The notes under the pieces were generated by a model. It made no database searches, was not told the origin of the DNA, and was given only the letters and a program-made list of their open reading frames with translations. Of a DNA stretch of 64,000 nt, positions 6,620 to 14,462 are shown piece by piece. Position 1 is the stretch's first letter; every line of letters starts with the position of its first letter. Position numbers and translations under genes: made by a program. This DNA is from Acidimicrobiia bacterium (GTDB taxonomy: Bacteria; Actinomycetota; Acidimicrobiia; Acidimicrobiales; AC-14), in contig JAHFUR010000022.1 in assembly GCA_023264995.1 (NCBI GenBank), forward strand, positions 1 through 64,000, in the 5' to 3' direction.

Positions 6620-7207
6620 ATGGCGATGACGCTCCACGAGCTGCTCGAGCGGCGGTTCGGCGTCAACGAGGAGGATTTCGCGGCCGCGCTGGAGGAGTTC
6701 GCCGATCGGGCCGGGCCGCTGAGCGTGGTCGACGTCCGCCCAGTCGAGTACCTCGGCGAGGCACAGCAGTCCACGCTCAGAAGGTTGGGTGCATCGCTGC
6801 AGCCGCTGCGCGCCGAGGAACTCGGCCCGATCGCCGGACTTGCCGCCGCGCATGCCGAGATCGTCTCGCAGTCGACGACCGTATCCACCTTGGCCAAACG
6901 GCTGGGGGTGGACCCCAGTCGTGTCCGCCAGCGGATCTACGCACGCTCCCTCTACGCCTTCAAGCACCAAGGGGGATGGCGCATCCCGAACTTCCAGCTT
7001 GAGTCGAACAGGATCATCCCCGGCGTCGAGGGCGTGGTGTGGAGGCTGTCTCCGACGTTGCATCCCGTGGCGGTCGTCCGCTGGTTCACAACGCCGAACT
7101 CCGACTTGACGCTCCAGGACAGGGCGGTGTCGCCCATCGCCTGGCTGGCCTCCGGCGGACCGCCCGAAGGAGTGGCAGTGATGGCCGGCTCCATCGACGA
7201 GCTCTGA
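6620..7207 (+). CDS. Xre/MbcA/ParS-type antitoxin of a RES toxin
   Basis: A 195-residue protein with a good Shine-Dalgarno (AGGAGG) eight bases before ATG. The middle (about residues 90-125, TLAKRLGVDPSRVRQRIYAR) is a helix-turn-helix. The C-terminal part, WFTTPNSDLTL to SPIAWLASGG, matches the toxin-binding domain (DUF2384-like) of antitoxins for RES toxins. The N-terminal about 80 residues are an extension without recognised motif. The RES gene starts at the next base after the stop (TGATTG), so both are surely one operon, autoregulated through the inverted repeats upstream. Confidence 0.8.
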   Translation: MAMTLHELLERRFGVNEEDFAAALEEFADRAGPLSVVDVRPVEYLGEAQQSTLRRLGASLQPLRAEELGPIAGLAAAHAEIVSQSTTVSTLAKRLGVDPSRVRQRIYARSLYAFKHQGGWRIPNFQLESNRIIPGVEGVVWRLSPTLHPVAVVRWFTTPNSDLTLQDRAVSPIAWLASGGPPEGVAVMAGSIDEL

Positions 7208-7825
7208 TTGCCGAAGTTCCCACATCCGCCGCCCGTCGATGATCTCCGGCGGCTCAAAGCAGATCTCCACACGGTGCGTGCCGGCACCCTTGTCGCTCGC
7301 ATCTACCCCAGAGGTGGGACACATCCCACGACGTGGCGCGAGTTTCGCGTTGAGGGCCCTCTTCCCAGCGCTCGGTTCGACCATCACATGGCCGGCGAGC
7401 TGCGCGGCGTGCTGTACGCCGCCCGCGATCTCGTCACCTGCGTGGCCGAGGTGTTCCAGGGGTCGCGCCTGGTCGACCGGGCCGCCGCCGACCGGTGCCT
7501 CGCCGGCTTTCGCCTGACACGATCGGTGCGGCTACTCGATCTGACGGGCCACTGGCCCACTCGCGCCGGCGCCAACGAGGCACTCGCGTCGGGACCTCGT
7601 CCGCGCGCCCAAGCCTGGACGCGAGCGATGTACAAGGCCTATCCGAGGATCGAAGGGATCTGGTACCCGTCGTCGATGCACGGTGGCAATCCCGCGCTCG
7701 TGCTGTTCGAGCGTGCGGAAACTGCATTGCCATCAACCGCCGATCTCGACGTGCCGCTGTCTCACCCAGGCCTTCTCCCCGACCTGGTCCGCGCCGCCGC
7801 GTCTCTCGGCTACCTCATCAGGTAA
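7208..7825 (+). CDS. RES-domain toxin (NAD-degrading family)
   Basis: A 205-residue RES-domain protein. The family name residues are visible: Arg in LVARIYPRGG and REFRVEG, Glu in LVTCVAEVFQG and Ser in GIWYPSSMHGG; the end LVLFERAE is also typical. RES toxins such as MbcT consume NAD+, arresting or killing the cell when the antitoxin is lost. The start is TTG immediately behind the antitoxin stop, giving tight coupling. The domain is full length. It is the first cargo module at the left end of the integrative element. Confidence 0.85.
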   Translation: MPKFPHPPPVDDLRRLKADLHTVRAGTLVARIYPRGGTHPTTWREFRVEGPLPSARFDHHMAGELRGVLYAARDLVTCVAEVFQGSRLVDRAAADRCLAGFRLTRSVRLLDLTGHWPTRAGANEALASGPRPRAQAWTRAMYKAYPRIEGIWYPSSMHGGNPALVLFERAETALPSTADLDVPLSHPGLLPDLVRAAASLGYLIR

Positions 7826-7854
7826 CCAGATCGCGGTGCAATCATTGGCTGCCA

Positions 7855-7918
7855 GCATCACGACGCCGGCGTCGCCGGTGCGCCAACATGAGCGGGTGTC
7901 GTGGTCCGACGCCGGCCT
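7855..7918 (+). repeat. 64-bp direct repeat, left copy (promoter and first codons of a truncated gene)
   Basis: It aligns to 8894-8957 at 58 of 64 positions. The right copy contains the promoter and first eight codons of the gene at 8934. The left copy keeps the GTG and VSWSDAGLS, then runs into the 3' end of the NTase gene and is closed. The two copies flank the NTase module. Confidence 0.7.
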
Positions 7919-8499
7919 CAGTCTCCTTGGGCTGGCGGAGGCTGGTCTGCCTGCGATTCTCGGGCACGTTCTCGCAGCTGGTACAGCTCGGGCAGCGCCT
8001 CGTGGTCCTTTGGTCGGTCGGCCCATTCCTTCGAGGCAACGATGTCAGCAATGCCCGCGACTCGGATGCTGATGCCGGCGTAGTCAAGCCGTTGGGCCCT
8101 ACCCGCCAGTTCCTCGTAACGGCGGTGGCGCCCATGGCGGTCGGGGATGTCGACGAGGATGTCGACATCGCCGGCGTCGGTTCGCCACGTGGAGATCTCC
8201 ATGCGGCCAAGCGATGTGGCGTCGAGACGCGTAGGAAGGGCTGCGGCCTCGGCATCAGAGAGCCCCTCCACGCGAAGCCGCGCATGCAACTCCAGCATCG
8301 CCGCCGCCAGCCGCTCGAAGTTGTCCACCGTTCGCCGGACAAGGCAATCGGCGTCACCGGTCGGGCGAACGGCTCCGTAGGCCCGGGCGGCCACTCCTCC
8401 GACCACCAGATACTCGAGTCCGTGCCGGTCGAAAACCTCAATGAGGCGGTGGATATCAGGTTCGAGAACGGAGCTCGTCCTGGCGTCTGAAGATCTCAT
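7918..8499 (-). CDS. Nucleotidyltransferase-fold protein (AbiEii/type IV-toxin-like)
   Basis: About 193 residues from ATG 8499. The segment HGLEYLVVGGVAARAYGAVR followed by TGDADCLV is the nucleotidyltransferase-fold active site (GGxAAxxxG...DxD), as in AbiEii-like and related NTases. DVDILVDIPDRHG supplies the third acidic residue. The C-terminal part (IRVAGIADIVASKEWADRPKD) matches the helical end seen in this group. It overlaps the upstream small gene by 44 bases, so the two form a pair resembling a TA module. The substrate is unknown; related toxins modify tRNA or use GTP. Confidence 0.7.
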   Translation of the reverse strand: MRSSDARTSSVLEPDIHRLIEVFDRHGLEYLVVGGVAARAYGAVRPTGDADCLVRRTVDNFERLAAAMLELHARLRVEGLSDAEAAALPTRLDATSLGRMEISTWRTDAGDVDILVDIPDRHGRHRRYEELAGRAQRLDYAGISIRVAGIADIVASKEWADRPKDHEALPELYQLRERARESQADQPPPAQGD

Positions 8500-8704
8500 C
8501 GAGACTGACCCCCGCCGTCCGATCGGCTTCGATCTCGGCAAGGAAGGCGAGGACCTTGTCCTTGGTGTCGAGCCGACGACCGTCCCAGGTGACTGACACG
8601 TCATCGGGGGTCGACGGGCCCGCGTGACGAACAGATTCCACCCACTCCGCCCCCGACACGACGGGAACGCTGTCCCAGTCGTCGTCTCGATGACTATCGC
8701 TCAC
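8456..8704 (-). CDS. Small partner protein of the NTase (TWDGRRLD family, putative antitoxin)
   Basis: An 82-residue protein from GTG 8704. The core DDVSVTWDGRRLDTKDKVL continues AFLAEIEADR and then the acidic/basic tail EIFRRQDELRSRT. A relative with the same core lies at 31706-31903. The start is set by -10 TACGAT (8716-8711) exactly six bases before GTG; the longer frame back to 8980 is not supported. The gene overlaps the NTase gene by 44 bases. The position is typical for an antitoxin, but no DNA-binding motif is visible and the role is inferred. Confidence 0.6.
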   Translation of the reverse strand: MSDSHRDDDWDSVPVVSGAEWVESVRHAGPSTPDDVSVTWDGRRLDTKDKVLAFLAEIEADRTAGVSLDEIFRRQDELRSRT

Positions 8705-8893
8705 TATCACATCGTACAGGCGCGCTCGGCGGTGCCGTTGGCCGGCGCCGAGGAGTTCTGTGACCTCGGCGATGGGATCAGGCGGCATCGAGATCGACCG
8801 CTTCGTCCGCGCAGCCACCCGACTACGGTCGCACCGAAGCGGGGGGCATCCGGGACGCCATTCGCACGGTGAAGGCCCAGAACTACTGTTCCC

Positions 8894-8957
8894 CATCCCG
8901 ACGCCGGCGTCGGCGGCGCGCCAATATGAGCGGGTGTCGTGGTCCGACGCCGAGCTC
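8894..8957 (+). repeat. 64-bp direct repeat, right copy
   Basis: Partner of 7855-7918 (58/64 identical). It includes the -10-like CAATAT (8922-8927), six spacer bases and the GTG start of the following gene. The intact downstream gene shows this copy is the original and the left copy the truncated duplicate. Confidence 0.7.
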
Positions 8958-9260
8958 GACGACCGGATCGAGGAGATCATCGTCGACGCCTACGGGGACG
9001 ATGAGCAGCTCTCCTCGTTCGCCTGCGTCCTCGACGAGCTGCTCGACGTGCCCGCCGGCGCCACCGCCATGGGCCAGCCCGTGGAGCTGACGGCGGTCGA
9101 GGACGGCGGCGCCCGCTTCGGCTTGCGAGCCACTGTGGAGGGCCCGACCGGCAAGTGGACGGTTGCGCTCGTCGACGTCACGGTCGACCCGGTCGCACAC
9201 CCCGAGGTGGCGATGACCGTGGCCGCCTACCGGCGCTGGCTGGGTGACGGCCTCGAATGA
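8934..9260 (+). CDS. Conserved hypothetical small acidic protein
   Basis: 108 residues from GTG 8934: starts VSWSDAELDDRIEEIIVDAY, continues GDDEQLSSFACVLDELLDVP and ends TVAAYRRWLGDGLE. It is acidic, with predicted helices at the start and a beta-rich middle (VELTAVEDGG, GLRATVEGP, WTVALVDVTV). No catalytic motif is seen and I do not recognise a named family. The start is supported by CAATAT six bases upstream and by the duplication boundary. The stop overlaps the next ATG (ATGA), so it forms an operon with 9257-10087. Confidence 0.55.
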   Translation: MSWSDAELDDRIEEIIVDAYGDDEQLSSFACVLDELLDVPAGATAMGQPVELTAVEDGGARFGLRATVEGPTGKWTVALVDVTVDPVAHPEVAMTVAAYRRWLGDGLE

Positions 9261-10087
9261 TCTTTCCTTGGCTTGAGGACTCCGCCCATATCCTCGGGGC
9301 GGCGACGCCGGACGCCCTGTGGCGGTACCTGGCCGGCAACGTCCACCTGCGGGCGATGCCGAACACCTTCGAGGCGGTGTGCGCGTTCCAAAGGCTCCAC
9401 AGGGACCGTCCGGCCCATGCGCTGCGATCTGCCCAGCTCATCTGCACCGACCTGCGCTGGCGGCGGGTGACCGCGCCCCTCATCGTCGACATCGAGCAGT
9501 CGGGCATCCTCGACGAAGGGGATCTCGACCAGCTCGCCGATGGCTTCCTCTGGGAGGACAAGCTCGCCTGGCCCGTACCCGAGCAGTGGCTGCGGGATGG
9601 CACAGTCCGCGTCAAGCGCGGAAGGCACAAGCCGGGCCGGACCGCGGTAGTCATCGACCGGATGATCCCTCCGCCGCTGCGGCGATGGGCGGCCGCCCGC
9701 ATCGTCACACGCGAGCCGCGCCAGACCGCCGACGTCCTCGTGCGCATCGACGGGATGGACGCCGGCGCCGGCGACGCGGCCATGGCCGGGCTCCTCGACG
9801 CAGCCGTCTCGCTCCCACCGGAAGCGCGCGAAGCGTTGACGGAGCTGGGTTGTGCCTGGCCGAACGGCACGGTGCGGCTGCGGGCGCTAAAGCTGCTGGC
9901 CGAGACCGACCGGGAGGCGGCCCTACGGGGGGCCGCCGACGACGCCTCGGCCACGGTCAGGGCCTGGGGTCAGAAGCTCGCCTCGCAGTTACCCCTGCGC
10001 GATCGACCAGCCGAGGACCGTGCCGCTGCGGAACATCAGCGACTGACGCGCCAGGCCCCCGAGCCGCAACCCTCTCTCTTCGACTGA
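9257..10087 (+). CDS. Hypothetical protein translationally coupled to the 8934 gene
   Basis: A 276-residue soluble protein with no recognised domain. Visible features are an aromatic N-terminus (MIFPWLEDSAHILGAATPDA), a Trp-rich central part (LWEDKLAWPVPEQWLRDG), a helical Ala-rich region from residue 150 that could be a HEAT-like repeat stretch (LRALKLLAETDREAALRGAA), and an acidic, Pro-rich end PEPQPSLFD. Its ATG overlaps the previous stop. Together the two genes form a small accessory operon of unknown job. The downstream neighbour is a decayed IS region. Confidence 0.5.
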   Translation: MIFPWLEDSAHILGAATPDALWRYLAGNVHLRAMPNTFEAVCAFQRLHRDRPAHALRSAQLICTDLRWRRVTAPLIVDIEQSGILDEGDLDQLADGFLWEDKLAWPVPEQWLRDGTVRVKRGRHKPGRTAVVIDRMIPPPLRRWAAARIVTREPRQTADVLVRIDGMDAGAGDAAMAGLLDAAVSLPPEAREALTELGCAWPNGTVRLRALKLLAETDREAALRGAADDASATVRAWGQKLASQLPLRDRPAEDRAAAEHQRLTRQAPEPQPSLFD

Positions 10088-10093
10088 CCCGGG

Positions 10094-10855
10094 CTATGCC
10101 GTCCGTTCCTCGGCCTCGGCCGGAACGGCGTCACGGGCAGCGGGCCGCAGGAGCAAGCCGCTCGCGGATTTGACCAGGTCGACGTAGTGGTCGGTCCCCG
10201 GTTGGCCGGCGGACGGGCCGAACCAACGCTGGAGCAGAACGTGCAGGTCGTTCGACGTCGACCCGGGCCGGTGGGCGACATTCAGGGCGATCTTCACGAA
10301 GCGACCGGTGTACTCCTCGGCCACTGCGGCGAACGCCGCGGCCACCAGCGCCGCCCGGCGGCAGAACCGGCGGACCCAGTCCCGGGCGGTGGTGTGAGGC
10401 ACGTCGGCCTCCTCCGCCACCGGCCGCACCCCACGGGCCTCGCCCACCACGGCGGTGAGGACCGCACTGGTGAGGACCTCGACGTCATCGAGTCGCCCGA
10501 CCAGGCAGAACGAGGGGACGAGGGCGTGGCTGGCCCCGCAGCGCCGGCAGCGAGCCCGCCGCACCCACAGCTTCAGGAAGGGGCCGCGGTGGCGGACCGA
10601 GCGTTCATAACCGGACCAGAACGACATCGCCGCCGCCTACGCCGGATAGTCCGGACGGGGGACGACCACGGCGCGGCCCGCGGCGACGTACTCGTCGACG
10701 GACAGGGCGCAGGCCCATACGATGGCCATCGGTGGCAACACCGCCTTGGGCCCCTCGCGGGCAGCGACCAACTGATAGGGAGGGGCCCACTCGCGTGAGT
10801 AGGACCGCCCATCGTTGTCGCCGCCACCACCGGCCTGCCCATCCGGCGTCACCAA
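10094..10855 (-). pseudogene. DUF6431-type IS-associated protein split by an amber stop
   Basis: Two same-frame pieces, 10855-10637 and 10627-10094, are separated by one TAG (10639-10637). The first part ends AVVVPRPDYPA and the second begins MSFWSGYERSVRHRGPFLKL, with a zinc-ribbon half RARCRRCGASH and an HTH-like region later. The first half of the zinc ribbon, expected as CPxC, reads YPA-stop: both cysteines have gone, one by becoming the stop. Such proteins usually sit beside ISL3-like transposases, and a remnant of one follows. Confidence 0.6.
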
Positions 10856-10863
10856 TGTGCGCG

Positions 10864-11168
10864 GCCGGAGGAGACCCCTACGTCACCACGAAGTCAGGCC
10901 GTCAACACGAGGCGTTCGTGAAGCTGGCCAAGACCCTGCGGGACTGGCGGGCCGAGATCGCCAACTACGCGGTCAGCGGCGGGGCGTCGAACGGCTTCGC
11001 CGAGAGCCTGAACCACCTCATCAAGAACCAGAAGCGCCAAGCCCACAGCTACCGGACCTGGGCCGGGTCAGGGGCCAGATCCTGTGGGCCTTCGGGGAGG
11101 CCGTCGACCCCGACACCGGCGAGATCAAGCCTCTACGATCCGTGCCCCGACGCCTGGGAGCCAATTGA
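10864..11168 (+). pseudogene. C-terminal remnant of an ISL3-like transposase
   Basis: The frame shows DPYVTTKSGRQHEAFVKLA, then LRDWRAEIANYAVSGGASNG and FAESLNHLIKNQKRQAHSYR, the typical end of ISL3-family transposases. At about 11066 one base is missing. The sequence continues in the next frame with RGQILWAFGEAVDPDTGEIK and stops at 11166. The catalytic N-terminal part and terminal inverted repeats are not present, so the element cannot move by itself. Confidence 0.65.
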
Positions 11169-11246
11169 GTTCAACCCTCTTTCGCGTAGAGCCACCAAAT
11201 GGCAAGAGGGATCCACGCGGTCAGTCGCTCGGGCGGGGACCGTGCG

Positions 11247-14200
11247 TCAAGCGAGAACCTGGACAAGTTCGCCGATGACGGCGATCTCGCCGTCCTCGAC
11301 GTTCGTGAGAATGATGGGCTCGAACTCACGGTTCAAGGGCTGCAGCTCGACCGTTCCGACGATCTCACCGTCAACCGTTCGCTTGGCGCTCTGATATCGC
11401 TTTACCGTATAGGACCCGCCGTTCTCCGGGTCAGCTATGTCCCGGTGCTGGGCGAGCACGATCTTGCCTCCTCGCGATCCGGCGCCGACGCGACGGAAGA
11501 TGCAGTAGGCGCGATCAGGGATTCGAGGCTCCATCGAGCGCCCCATGACCTGGGTCACGAACATCAATTCGTCGAGCTTGCCGACACCGGCAACGCCGGA
11601 CACGTCGATCCACCCTTGGGCCTCAACTTCGTGCCCATCGCCGAAGTAGCCGGCCGCGGCCTGAAGCGAGTACACGGGGAGATGTGTTGTGAAGCGATCC
11701 TCGGGCTCCACCTGCTCCTTCGTCTCGAGTGCACGCAGCGACACCAGGGCAGCGCCGGCGACAGGCTCGATGAGCTCAAGGGGGTTGTCTCCGAACGCGT
11801 AGTCGACGTCGATTGCCTTATAGTGGGCTTCGCCGAAGCGGATCTTCCAACCCTCGGTCTCCCACTGGAGCTTCTCAATGTCGGAGCTGCCTTTGGTCTC
11901 GCGCACCAGGTACAACCGACGCCCAGCCGCCTCGTCACGAACGAATGCCCAGTCGGGGTTGTAGTTCCCGAGCGGCGTAGAGACCTTGTACCAATCGGGG
12001 AGCTTCAGGAAGAGCGGTACGTCCCTTCGCCCGTCGAGGAACAGGGCGAACCTCGCCTCGACCTCGGAGTCACACACGATCATGTCGGCGACGCTGTTTG
12101 CCACCGGCACCACACGTGGCGCCACCGTCTCGTCCTGGTGGCGGTCGCGGAACATCGACGCCGGCCAGGAGTCGCCGGTCGGTGTGTACACGATGTCATC
12201 GGTGAGCTCTTCGTAGAGCGCGCGGTTCATGCAGTCGGCCACCTGGTCGATGAAGACGGCGGGGTTCGCCTTCACGTCGTCGAGTCGATCGCATGCTTTG
12301 AGAATCCGCACGATCGTCGCCCGGCTCAGCGGCAGCCTCCGGCACAGCTCACGAACGACGTCAGGGATTTGGATGGCTGCCTCGGACTCGATCGTGCCGA
12401 GATCGATGCCACCCCCCCCGCCGAGGCCGGCGGCGCCGACGGTCACCACATCCTTCGAGAGATGGAACTTCGCCTTCTCGACCTTGGGCATTTTGTTGAT
12501 TCGACGAACCGCCGCAGCAACGACGGCACCGGTACCGAAGGCCACCCGGTACGAGGTCCGCAGGGAGATCCGCTCCCAGAGGTCGGTGAAGGCCGACGAC
12601 TTGAGCACATTGGCCCCGAGGTGCACGACCTTCTTCTCGCGCATATTCACGATCCGACCCGTGAAGGTGACGCCGGTCTCCTCCTCGATCTCCTTCTGAA
12701 GCTGAGCGGCGAACGACGAGAACGACTCCTTCGCCACGACAGTGAGCAGGTTCACCGCCTCGAGATGGCAGCGGTCGCCGTTCGTCATCACGGGCAGCCG
12801 AAGCCCGCGTCCGACCTGCTGGCGTTTCCGCATCACTGACTTGCCCTCTTGCAGGTTGCAGATGGTGAAGACATTCGGGTTGTCCCAACCCTCCGCCAGC
12901 GCCGAGTGGCTGAAGATGAAGCGAAGCGGCTCCTCGAAGCCGAGCAGTTCCTCCTTGCGCCGCATGATCCGTTCGAACGCGTCGGTGGCATCCTTGGAGT
13001 CAGCCTTCGCCTCCTTCGGCACGCCCCTCGCCTCGGCGAAGTAGCCGGCGTGGGCGTTCTCGACGGGCGGCAGCCTCGTAGCCACTGCTCGGAACCGAGC
13101 ATCGTTGCGAAGCGCCTCGTACTCCTCGACGAACCACCGGCGGAGCTTGGAGCCCTCGGGGTGGTAGTCGGCGACATGCTCGATGAAGAACAACGTCAAG
13201 GGTTTCATCGGCGCGGCGATCTGGCCCCGCTTCTCGAGGAGCAGCAGCTGGAGCTCCTTCTCGAAGTGGCTGACGATGGCCTGTCGAAGCATCAGCCGCT
13301 GCTGCTGGTCGTCGGTCTCGGAGCTCGTCGACCCGGCCGAGATGCGCCAGCCGTTGGCGAAGTCCACCACCCCCTTATCCGCAAGGATGTCCTCGACGAC
13401 CCAGCCGGCGTACACCTCGCGATGACCGCTAAGGTCGAAGAGGTCGTCGTCTTTCCGCAGCGTAATCTGCGTGAGCCTCGTTCCTTGCCTCGTCGCCCTG
13501 TGGATCCTGGCAGTCGCGGTTACGGACCCCGGCTGCGCGTTGATCTTCACGACATCGACGAAGGCTTCGTTGAGATCCTCGTCCTTCGTGAGGGAGAAAA
13601 CGCCGATGCGCTTAACCAGCCGTTGGTTGTAGGCGTCGACAGGCGTGAGCCGGTGGACAAGGTGCGCGCCCTCGGGTGGAGTGGCCGAGTACCCCACGCG
13701 GAAGAGTGGCTGGAGAGCGTCCACCGCCGGCACCTGCGTCGGACCGTCGAGGCTCTGGGGTTCGTCCATCACCACGACGGGCCGGCACGCTCGCAGGAAC
13801 TCGATCGGGGCATAGCCGTTGAGGGCATCGGTTCGCCGATGGATGAGGCGGTTGTTCGCGTCGCCGGTCATCGCCGCGATATTGATCACCATGATCTGGA
13901 GGTGCGCCGCAGTGGCGAACTGGCGGACGCGTCCAGGTGCGCTGCCGTCGTACACGTGGTGGTCGTACTGCAACCCGTCGTAGAGCTCCCGGATGTGATC
14001 CCGCAGCAGTTTGAGGCTGTTGAGCACACCCTCGCGGATAGCGACGCTCGGTACGACGATCACGAACTTCCGGAACCCGTACTTCAGGTGCAGCTCCGCT
14101 ATCGTGCGAAGGTAGACGTAGGTCTTCCCGGTGCCCGTCTCCATCTCGACCTTGAACTGGACCGGCATCTCACCATCGGCGACATCGCGTCGCAGGAGGT

Positions 14201-14462
14201 CGCTGATCGACGGCACCTCGGACCCGTCCTCCAGCATGACGGGACGGTCCTGGACCCGACGGAGGCTTCTCATGACGGTCTCCGCTGTCAGCTGTAGCGA
14301 GTTCCCGAACACGAGCTCCTCAAAGAGCGCTCCATCCTCGGCGAGACTGGCCATGCCGAGCCCCTGCTCTAGCGACTCCTGCCCGGCGAAGAGCTCGACC
14401 ACGGCATCGATCGCGTCGCGCTGGAACTGCTGGTTCGGGTCATACCGGATCGGGACGGCCAT
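11247..14462 (-). CDS. res: Type III-like restriction helicase-nuclease (Res) fused to an S24/LexA-type protease domain
   Basis: A 1071-residue fusion. Residues 1-about 600 are an SF2 helicase: Walker A METGTGKT (107-114), DEPQ box (233-236), GYSATPP and QQVGRGLRLP. A Res-type PD-(D/E)xK nuclease follows: NYNPDWAF, then LVRETKGS. Residues 929-1071 add a complete S24 protease: VYSLQAAAG as possible Ala-Gly cleavage site (937/938), nucleophile Ser976 in GRSMEP, general-base Lys1021 in SYTVKRYQS, and an UmuD-like end ILTNVEDGEIAVIGELV. The first base of ATG overlaps the Mod stop. Res cuts unmodified DNA in type III systems. The protease tail suggests control by damage-induced self-cleavage, which is inference. 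Confidence 0.85.
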   Translation of the reverse strand: MAVPIRYDPNQQFQRDAIDAVVELFAGQESLEQGLGMASLAEDGALFEELVFGNSLQLTAETVMRSLRRVQDRPVMLEDGSEVPSISDLLRRDVADGEMPVQFKVEMETGTGKTYVYLRTIAELHLKYGFRKFVIVVPSVAIREGVLNSLKLLRDHIRELYDGLQYDHHVYDGSAPGRVRQFATAAHLQIMVINIAAMTGDANNRLIHRRTDALNGYAPIEFLRACRPVVVMDEPQSLDGPTQVPAVDALQPLFRVGYSATPPEGAHLVHRLTPVDAYNQRLVKRIGVFSLTKDEDLNEAFVDVVKINAQPGSVTATARIHRATRQGTRLTQITLRKDDDLFDLSGHREVYAGWVVEDILADKGVVDFANGWRISAGSTSSETDDQQQRLMLRQAIVSHFEKELQLLLLEKRGQIAAPMKPLTLFFIEHVADYHPEGSKLRRWFVEEYEALRNDARFRAVATRLPPVENAHAGYFAEARGVPKEAKADSKDATDAFERIMRRKEELLGFEEPLRFIFSHSALAEGWDNPNVFTICNLQEGKSVMRKRQQVGRGLRLPVMTNGDRCHLEAVNLLTVVAKESFSSFAAQLQKEIEEETGVTFTGRIVNMREKKVVHLGANVLKSSAFTDLWERISLRTSYRVAFGTGAVVAAAVRRINKMPKVEKAKFHLSKDVVTVGAAGLGGGGGIDLGTIESEAAIQIPDVVRELCRRLPLSRATIVRILKACDRLDDVKANPAVFIDQVADCMNRALYEELTDDIVYTPTGDSWPASMFRDRHQDETVAPRVVPVANSVADMIVCDSEVEARFALFLDGRRDVPLFLKLPDWYKVSTPLGNYNPDWAFVRDEAAGRRLYLVRETKGSSDIEKLQWETEGWKIRFGEAHYKAIDVDYAFGDNPLELIEPVAGAALVSLRALETKEQVEPEDRFTTHLPVYSLQAAAGYFGDGHEVEAQGWIDVSGVAGVGKLDELMFVTQVMGRSMEPRIPDRAYCIFRRVGAGSRGGKIVLAQHRDIADPENGGSYTVKRYQSAKRTVDGEIVGTVELQPLNREFEPIILTNVEDGEIAVIGELVQVLA

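Noticed and set aside
8705-8980. N-terminal extension of the TWDGRRLD protein
   Set aside because: TACGAT plus six bases places the start at GTG 8704, and the extension reads through the 64-bp repeat in a non-conserved way.
11199-14297. Long plus-strand frames (546 and 482 codons) opposite res
   Set aside because: Antisense shadows of the Res-S24 gene; the minus strand has complete helicase, nuclease and protease motifs.
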